Shown here: piece by piece, positions 56,792 through 64,000 of the stretch
Layout of the letters: the number at the start of each line of letters is the position of its first letter
How positions within the stretch are numbered: position 1 is the stretch's first letter
Assembly: GCA_947311845.1 (NCBI GenBank)
Contig: CAMZMU010000096.1
Coordinates: 12,569,061-12,633,060 of the forward strand
Origin: Poa pratensis
Lineage: Eukaryota; Streptophyta; Magnoliopsida; Poales; Poaceae
DNA: 64,000 nt
Direction: 5' to 3'
Position numbers and translations under genes: made by a program
The notes under the pieces: model-generated
Database searches by the model: none
What the model was told of the DNA's origin: nothing
What the model saw: the letters and a program-made list of their open reading frames with translations, nothing else

Positions 56792-59700
56792 CTATGGGAT
56801 CTCGTCCTGGTGGTACAGGTACAGGCCAAAACCAAACCTTGCACAGGCCTTGCTGAAAGCCCTTTCCTCCGCGGCCGCGATGGCGTCGTCGCTACGTCCC
56901 TCGTGCACCTTTGCTGTGCCTGTGGCGTCTCTGAAAGCCTATACCACACAGATACGAGTGTCAAGTTGTATGACAAGAAAATTGGACAAAAAGGAAAATG
57001 AAGGCTGTTTCTCTATCATGCTCAACTAAACTGAAGTGGTACAGTTGGTTTGACTCTCAGTTCTTCAGAAAAGTGAGAACAGATACCTCTCCATCAGTTC
57101 CTTTCAGAATCACCCGATATACCACAGTCACAGTTCCATTGTTAGAATAAATAACATCGCGAACTTCACCACACCAACCTGAAAAAATAGGAATCATTGA
57201 TCACTTTTCCTTACTCCACATGGTGCTTTATGTGTCTGATGTTTCACAAAATTGTTTCTTCTATTTTTCTATGTGGGTATCTTCAAGTGTTTAGGTGTGA
57301 TCCAAATAGTTCACAATCCAGCATAACAAGATTAAAAACTTTTAGTGGCTGAAACATGGCACCTTTGCCAAGCACTATTTATGCAGAGTATAATGAGCCA
57401 TCGTTCTGGTTCTGCATAGCACGGCATGGTATAAGCTTTGTCATGGGTACTTGATAAGTTGATATTGGTCAATACAAAATTTGTGAGGGCACAAATACAT
57501 GAGGCATACTAAAGTTGTATTCAAACAAATGGAAGAACCGCGGTGAGTGGACTTGGGAATCCACCAGAAAAGAAAAAAATAATCACAGAGGGAAGTTCGT
57601 AATTTAATGAGTCACCTGGTGCATAAAAGCTCAACATTCTGTTGGCATGGTACCTGCGCAATCAGAGATGAAAAAGATTTTGTAAGGGAAAAAGTTCACC
57701 GACATGATTCTCTATCAATTCAAATCTTGTTATAAGAGCAGTCATAGTAGAAACCCAATTTATGCCAGTAAATATTATAGCCAATGACAGATATTGTATG
57801 TTAATGTTTCTCAGGCTCACTTTCATTGTATCTATTAGAATAAAGGTTTCCCCGAATCCTAGTAATTTGTGGCCAGCTTAGCACAGGATATGTAGCTACA
57901 GCCTTAATTATTCCACTATTCATCCAAAAGTCCACCCATGGCAAAATAAAATACAATAAAGTAATAGTGTTAATGAGTGGACAGGGCAAGCTTCAAGATT
58001 CAGGGATCTAAATAGCAACAAACTTTTACCAATGTGTTATCAGATGAAAGAAAGCCTGGTTGTACTTTCAGCTTAAGAGATCTGCAGATAGGCTAGACTG
58101 TCACTCTCTCCTGACACGAGGTAGATGCCATGAGTACTCTACTTTCCTATAATTTAACCTCGTAATATTTTCTGCGCTGGTGGGGATAGCTAATATATCA
58201 TGGTGATCCTATTTGTTTGCCATAACTAAGAGCATGCACCCCAAATATATTATTTTCTCGTCACAAAAAAGGAGATTGAAATGAAGTAATCCAGATCACA
58301 GGTATGGTCCAATTTAACAGTCAAGAAATGATTTAAACTTGCTGTGTACTGTAACGTGCTAGCTAAAAAGACCGCAAAATTTAATTGTTTTATCCTACAA
58401 GTATGCTGGACGTCAAGAGGCAAGGAGACCGGATTATCCTAGTCAAGCTGGTTGTTGGGGACTTGGTTCTCAATGTTATCAGCGCGTATGCCCCGCAAGT
58501 AGGCCACAACGAGAGCACCAAGAGAGAGTTCTGGGAAGGTCTCGAGGACTTGGTTAGGAGAGTACCTACTGGTGAGAAGCTCTTCATAGGAGGAGACCTC
58601 AATGGCCATGTGGGTACATCTAACACAGGTTTTGAAGGGGTGCATGGGGGCTTTGGCTATGGCATCAGGAACCAAGAAGGGGAGGATGTCTTAAGCTTCG
58701 CCCTAGCCTACGACATGGTCGTAGCTAACACCCTCTTTAGAAAGAGAGAATCCCACCTAGTGACTTTCAGTAGTGGCCAACACTCTAGCCAGATCGATTC
58801 TGTCCTCTCTCGAAGAGAAGATAGACGCGCTTGCCTTGATTGTAAGGCGATACCTGGAGAGAGTGTTGTCCATCAACATAAGCTGGTGGTGGCTGACTTC
58901 CGTTTTTGGATTCGTGTCCAGCGGGATAAGCGCCCAAAAGTTGCTAGAACAAAGTGGTGGAAGTTAAAGGGAGAGGCAGCTCAAGCTTTTAAGGAGAGGG
59001 TTTTTAAGGAGGGCCCTTGGGAGGAAGGAGGCGATGCAAACAGTATGTGGGTGAGGATGGCGACTTGCATTCGGAAGATTGCATCAGAGGAGTTTGGGGT
59101 GACCAGGGGAAGTAGAAGGGATGCTAAGGATACCTGGTGGTGGAACGTTGAGGTCCAGAAGGCTATTAAGGAGAAGAAGGATTGTTTCAGACGCCTACAC
59201 CTGGACAGGAGCGCAACCAACATGGAGATATACAAGGGGGCAAAGAAGGCCGCAAAGCGAGCGGTGAGCGAGGCAAGGGGTCGGGCGTATGAGGACCTCT
59301 ACCAGCGTCTAAACACGAAGGAAGGCGAAAGAGACATCTATAAGATGGCGAAGACGAGAGAAAGGAAGACGAGGGATGTCAACCAAGTCAAATGCATAAA
59401 GGACGGAGCGGATCAACTCCTCGTGAAGGACGAAGATATCAAGCGTAGATGGCGAGAGTACTTCGACGACCTGTTCAATGGAGAGAATGAGAGCTCTACC
59501 ATTGAGCTAGACGATTCCTCCGATGATACCAGCCGACGCTTTGTGCGGCGTATCCAGGAGGCTGAGGTTAGGGAGACTTTGAAGAGGATGAAAGGAGGCA
59601 AGGCAATGGGCCCTGATGGTATCCCCATCGAGGTGTGGAGAGGCCTTGGAGACATAGCGATAGTATGGCTAACTAAACTTTTCAACCTCATTTTTCGGTC

Positions 59701-62407
59701 AAACAAGATGCCCGAAGAATGGAGGCGGAGTACATTAGTGCCAATCTTCAAGAACAAGGGGGATGTTCAAAGTTGCACTAATTACCGTGGAATCAAGTTG
59801 ATGAGTCATACAATGAAGCTATGGGAGAGAGTCATTGAGCACCGTTTAAGAAGATTGACAAGCGTGACCAAAAATCAATTTGGTTTCATGCCTGGGAGGT
59901 CTACCATGGAAGCCATCTTCTTAGTACGACAACTTATGGAGAGATACAGGAGAAGAAGAAGGATCTTCATATGGTGTTCATTGACTTGGAGAAGGCGTAT
60001 GATAAGATACCACGGAATGTCATGTGGTGGGCCTTGGAGAAACACAAAGTCCCAACAAAGTACATTACCCTCATTAAGGATATGTATGATAATGTTGTGA
60101 CAAGTGTTCGAACAAGTGATGGCGACACCGATGACTTTCCAATTAAAATAGGACTGCACCAGGGGTCAGCTTTGAGCCCTTATCTCTTTACTTTGGTGAT
60201 GGATGAGGTCACAGGGGATATACAAGGAGATATCCCATGGTGTATGCTCTTTGCGGATGATGTGGTGCTAATTGATGATAGTCGGGCGGGGTTAATAGAA
60301 AGTTAGAGCTGTGGAGGCGGACTCTAGAATCGAAAGGTTTTAGGCTTAGTAGAACCAAAACTGAGTACATGAGGTGCAGTTTCAGTACTACTAGGCACGA
60401 GGAGGAAGAGGTTAGGCTTGATGGACAGGTGGTACCTGAGAAAGACACCTTCCGATATTTGGGGTCTATGCTCCAGAAGGATGGTGATATCGATGAAGAT
60501 GTGAGTCATCGAATCAAAGCTGGTTGGATGAAGTGGCGCCAAGCTTCTGGCGTCCTCTGTGATAGGAAAGTGCCACAAAAGCTAAAAGGCAAGTTCTATA
60601 GGACGGCGATTCGACCTGCGATGTTGTATGGCGCAGAATGTTGGCCGACCAAGAGACGACATATCCAACAGTTAGGTGTAGCGGAGATGCGCATGTTGAG
60701 ATGGATATGTGGCCACACAAGAAAGGACCGGGTTAGGAATGATGATATACGTGAGAGAGTTGGGGTAGCACCAATTGAAGAGAAGGTTGTCCAACACCGT
60801 CTAAGATGGTTTGGTCATATAGAACGTAGGCCTCCGGAAGCGCCATTGCACACCGGACGGATAAAGCGGGATGAGAATGTTAAGAGGGGTCGTGGTAGGC
60901 CAAACTTGACATGGGAGGAGTCTGTTAAGAGAGATCTGAAGGATTGGAATATCACCAAAGAACTAGCCATGGATAGGGCTGCGTGGAAGTTAGCTATCCA
61001 TGTGCCAGAACCATGACCTAGTTTCGAGATCTTATGGGTTTCAACTCTAGCCTACCCCAACTTGTTTGGGAAAAAAGACTTTGTTGTTGTTGTTGTTGTT
61101 GTATCCTACAAGTATGCGATATTTTGTAGATATAAAACCAGTTCCACACTCTGTATATTATAGCAACATAGGCACGACGGATTTTAAGAAGGATGATATG
61201 ACAGCACACACAGACCTGTAGCTGATAATCAGTTTACAAAGTCCAGAAGTACCATGACTCATCCTCTTTTTAGACTAACAGAATTGTCACCAACCTGTCC
61301 TTGTCTAAAATGCATAACTTAATCACCAACACCAAATGATTGACCATTGACTATATCTTATCAACCAAATCATTAAAGTGAGACAAGTTGCTCAAGTAAC
61401 TTTTTCCATCTACCGGGTGTTCCGGATCTACCAACAAGGTAGCAACAACCTAGGTTGCGAAGCATTAAACTATTGAGTGATAAAGTGTAGTCAAATTAGT
61501 GCAGAGGCTAGTTGCCCAAGCTTATTTTATTTTAGGCCAACAAAAAGTTATCGACTAAGAGAGGTGAAATAAAGCAGACCATGTCAACTTCACAGCCATC
61601 CTATCGAATCTACGAAATAAGAAATGCTCCTAGTTGGTTTTTTTTCTCTTACCTCCGGATTGAATTATTGTTAGCTGTGGAACTAGGATGAGCTATCATG
61701 GTATCAATCCAATAGCAAAGCATTGCCAGGACCAAATCCGTTGGCCGGGACTATTTCATTTGTCTACTCCTAGCAATTCAATTCATTAGCTAAACAGCTA
61801 CGGAAGGAAGACACAGCAGCTGCAGAAATTATCATTTGAACTCACAGACCGCAACAAAGGTAGTAATAATCTAGCAAAACTGTCCGTCCACTAAATCCCC
61901 AACGAATATGTGGAGCACATGTAGAGTATCTAAGCAAAACGATCGATAATTAGTCCGCCAAGGATCACGCGTTCGTTCGTCCGCCTCTAAACTAGCCCAG
62001 CATCCAACAATGAGCATGATACATGGCTGACGGTAGAGCGTAACAGATAAAATCGAGCAAATAGATGAGACGAACCGGCGGGAGGGAGGGAGGGAGGGAA
62101 GGGAGCGAGTGGCGCAGGCTGGCTCACCAGGGCACGGTGTTTGTTTCGGGGTCGATGATCTTGTCGGGGACGCGCTTGTTGAGGTCCCTGAGGATCTCGA
62201 CGAGCGGGCGGGTCATCCCTGTGGCCTTGTCGAGAGGCACGACGTAGTTGGTGGTGGGCACCCCCTTGCCCAGGCCCCCGTCCAGCCTCGCCACCACGGA
62301 CAGCTTTCCCCGCCGTCGCGAGGGCTGCGCGTTCCGCGTCCTCGTCCTCCCGCGGCCGGTACGGGCGCCAGCGCGGCGAAGGGGCGGAGCGCCGCAGCCG
62401 CCTCCAT
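56792..62407 (-). CDS. RAD52: RAD52-like organellar single-strand DNA-binding/annealing protein; one frameshift in exon 1
   Basis: Plant RAD52-like (ODB) proteins anneal single-stranded DNA and help recombination-dependent repair in mitochondria, chloroplasts or the nucleus. Four exons were derived: 62128-62407, 57616-57653, 57087-57178 and 56792-56938. Conserved text is [20 protein letters not shown] and [20 protein letters not shown] in exon 1, [13 protein letters not shown] across exons 2-3, [20 protein letters not shown] in exon 3, and [20 protein letters not shown] in exon 4, ending YLYHQDEIP. The N terminus [18 protein letters not shown] is basic and Ala-rich, as in a transit peptide, but lies one frame away from [19 protein letters not shown]. 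The exons sum to 557 bp, one short of a multiple of three, so a base is missing near 62,350. The 4.5-kb intron 1 carries an RTE LINE. The choice between the RAD52-1 and RAD52-2 paralogue is open. Confidence 0.9.
58407..61101 (+). mobile_element. RTE-type LINE, 5'-truncated, in RAD52 intron 1 (opposite strand)
   Basis: A 2,695-bp insertion flanked by a 16-bp target duplication TATCCTACAAGTATGC (58391-58406 and 61102-61117). The 3' tail is a (TTG)n microsatellite instead of poly(A), a hallmark of plant RTE elements. Part of the endonuclease (GGDLNGHVG) is present, followed by an RT with a FADD box. The 5' end of the endonuclease is missing. It lies antisense to the host gene. Confidence 0.93.
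58408..61016 (+). pseudogene. RTE endonuclease/reverse transcriptase ORF, two frameshifts
   Basis: Three frame segments cover the protein. 58408-59960 contains the end of the endonuclease ([26 protein letters not shown]) and RT motifs [31 protein letters not shown] and [14 protein letters not shown]. 59971-60295 has [27 protein letters not shown] and the catalytic FADDVVLI. 60300-61016 has the C-terminal part with [29 protein letters not shown] and [13 protein letters not shown]. Single-base shifts near 59,950 and near 60,298 join them. It cannot make an intact protein. Confidence 0.9.
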
Positions 62408-63483
62408 GGCTGGCAGCGCGCGCGGAGGTGGGGCGGAGGGAGAGGGGAGACCGAGAGAGGTGGGTGCGGAGTGGAGGCGTCTTGGGGAGGAGGAGGAGGA
62501 GGAGGCGGGGGTTTTGGGGACGCGGGGGCGGGTTGGTTGCGCGGAGCGAAGATGAGCAGCCGGGCTACCTACCCGGCGTCTCGTCTCGTAGTGGAAGGGG
62601 ACTGGGTCGGGCGTGCGGTGGGGAATGGAGCGTGGCCGTGGCCGTGGGTGGGAGGGATGGATCTGTTCATCGGTCCTGATGGCGTGCCACGTGCTCCGCT
62701 GACCCGCTACACCCAGCAGAAGGTTCTCTTGTTTCTATCGAATTTGAATTCAATGTTATGCTACCCCTTAAAAAAATTGAAGTGTTCGAAAAAAGTACTC
62801 TAGGAAAAAGTGTGAATGTTCACAAGGATTGTGCCTACAGCCACCAAGAATTTCACGTCCAAAATCGAAATCCACACTAAGAAACAAAAAAAAAGATAAA
62901 TTTAGCATGAATAGTGTCACAAAAAGATAATACTCCAAAATTGGCACGACTCACAGATGGATTTGTCAATGTGCTTTTCAATTTTGGACCTGGAATTTTT
63001 GGAGGTGATGCACACATTTCTTTTGAACGTTTGATTTTTTTTATTGGTAGCATGGTACTACCTCTGTTCCACAAGCTAAACCTTTTTACCTGCTAAAAAG
63101 CCTTACATTATCGAACTAAGGGAGTAGCACTTAACATTGTTAGCACTAGAATATATCCTCTGCCGTACAGCACAGCACGATCTCAATCAACAAGCGAGGT
63201 ACTACTGTATTTTGACAACACAAGACAAATTAATATGTGTTTCATTTGCAGCGCTTCTATAATAATAACTGTATTGCACAACAAGAGATGAGAGGAGAGG
63301 AGATCGTGCTCTAGCTAATGCCAAAAAATATACGAAAACCATGCAACTACAATCAAGTTGTCTAACCTATTGTTCCACCGAGAACCCTACAGCACTAATA
63401 AACCCTCCGACAAAAGCAAGTTGCTCAACTCAGCATCATATCATCCGAACTGCCTCTCCTCCCTCTCGACTTCATCCAAGCAT
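62408..63483. other. promoter region of RAD52-like gene and 3' flank of the next gene
   Basis: 62,408-62,690 is GC-rich 5' flank, open in several frames without any recognisable protein. 62,700-63,483 is AT-rich, with nothing recognised apart from the 3' flank of the gene to the right. Confidence 0.45.
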
Positions 63484-63820
63484 CTACAACGCCATGGTGG
63501 CCGTGCCCTGCAATGCATGCCGCAAGCATGGAAAACGCAAGTTAGCCCAAAATCATTCAGACAGCTGCCATTGCTGCACCTGGCCAGTGAACTCACAGCT
63601 GCTGCGCTCGTTTACTTACCTGCTTGAGCTTCTGCTGGAAGAGCGTCTGGACCTCTCTCCGAAGGGAGTCGACCTCCCCGGCGTACTCCTTCTGCTCCTC
63701 CCACGGCAGCTCCTCCAGCTGCACGCCCAGTCTGTAGAGCACACTGTCGAGGCCACATGACTCCAAGTCCGTGGCGTCGGTCGAGGGAAGCTTCAGTAGA
63801 CTCCGGATGGCCAACAAAAC
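63484..63820 (-). CDS. unidentified protein, last two exons (5' part beyond window)
   Basis: Two exons in phase 0 with GT-AG borders. 63620-63820 (67 codons) begins VLLAIRSLLKLPSTDATDLE and contains GLDSVLYRLGVQLEELPWEE and LRREVQTLFQQKLKQ. 63484-63507 (8 codons) ends GTATMAL and a TAG. The acidic, leucine-spaced segment from residue 30 on is probably a coiled coil. I do not recognise the family. The upstream intron starts at 63821 and no further exon is seen before 64000. Splice-consistent frames and non-repetitive sequence argue for a real gene. Confidence 0.7.
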
Positions 63821-64000
63821 CTGTCGTAAAAAGGAAAATGATGGTCAAAATTCAAAACCTGTCAAACACTCGAATCTATGGAAAAGCAAAATATGACTAG
63901 CATAAATTGCACTGGAAAATAGGTTCATGCTTAAGAATGCATTAGATCACAAGATAAGGGTACAGAGAAGGCACAACCGTCATTAAAAGTGCAGATTACA

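Noticed and set aside
62109..62679. plus-strand open frames over the RAD52 first exon and promoter
   Set aside because: They are antisense shadows of a GC-rich exon. The minus strand carries the conserved protein.

Overview
This is nuclear DNA of a grass, most likely a member of the Pooideae (wheat, barley, oat, ryegrass or Brachypodium relatives). The evidence is spliced genes with GT-AG introns, GC-rich first exons, Stowaway-type MITEs with CTCCCTCCG termini, an Au-like SINE, L1-type and RTE-type LINEs, and a Copia element. No bacterial, organellar or viral gene set is present. The species cannot be fixed from the sequence alone.

Layout. 1-6025 is the 3' part of a decayed L1-type LINE. 7005-8230 (-) is an F-box gene with one frameshift. 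8.2-13.0 kb is gene-poor but holds an Au-like SINE and a 5'-truncated LINE, each with clean target-site duplications (TSDs). 13059-17737 (+) is a four-exon FT-like (PEBP, florigen family) gene. 22057-25228 (+) is an 11-exon SLC35F/DUF914 transporter. 26129-26876 (-) is DPM3. 28768-32598 (-) is an 11-exon LCAT4-like lipase. 33677-38334 contains a direct 1.36-kb duplication of the 3' end of the next gene, with a dimeric 163-bp tandem repeat between the copies. 37511-41774 (-) is the ankyrin chaperone AKR2, with a Harbinger-type element in intron 1. 42830-43570 is a decayed copy of introns and 3' flank of the WBP2-like gene further on. 44096-52109 (+) is a truncated DUF627/DUF629 (inactive ubiquitin hydrolase) gene, with a MITE and a young 4,978-bp Copia element in intron 4. 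52929-54691 (-) is a WBP2-like GRAM protein. 56792-62407 (-) is an organellar RAD52-like gene with an RTE LINE in intron 1. The last two exons of an unidentified gene lie at 63484-63820 (-).

The genes are ordinary, unrelated housekeeping and regulatory genes, not an operon or a pathway cluster. Two themes recur. Mobile elements have landed inside introns without breaking exons. Single-base indels interrupt otherwise conserved reading frames (F-box, LCAT4 twice, RAD52), either as real decay or as assembly errors in GC-rich or homopolymer DNA.

I found no convincing new system. The observations most worth a second look are the FT-like protein with changed florigen contact residues, the LCAT4 exon 1 that is open in two frames, the AKR2 duplication with its alternating 73/90-bp repeat, and the Copia element whose pol stop codon is supplied by its own LTR.
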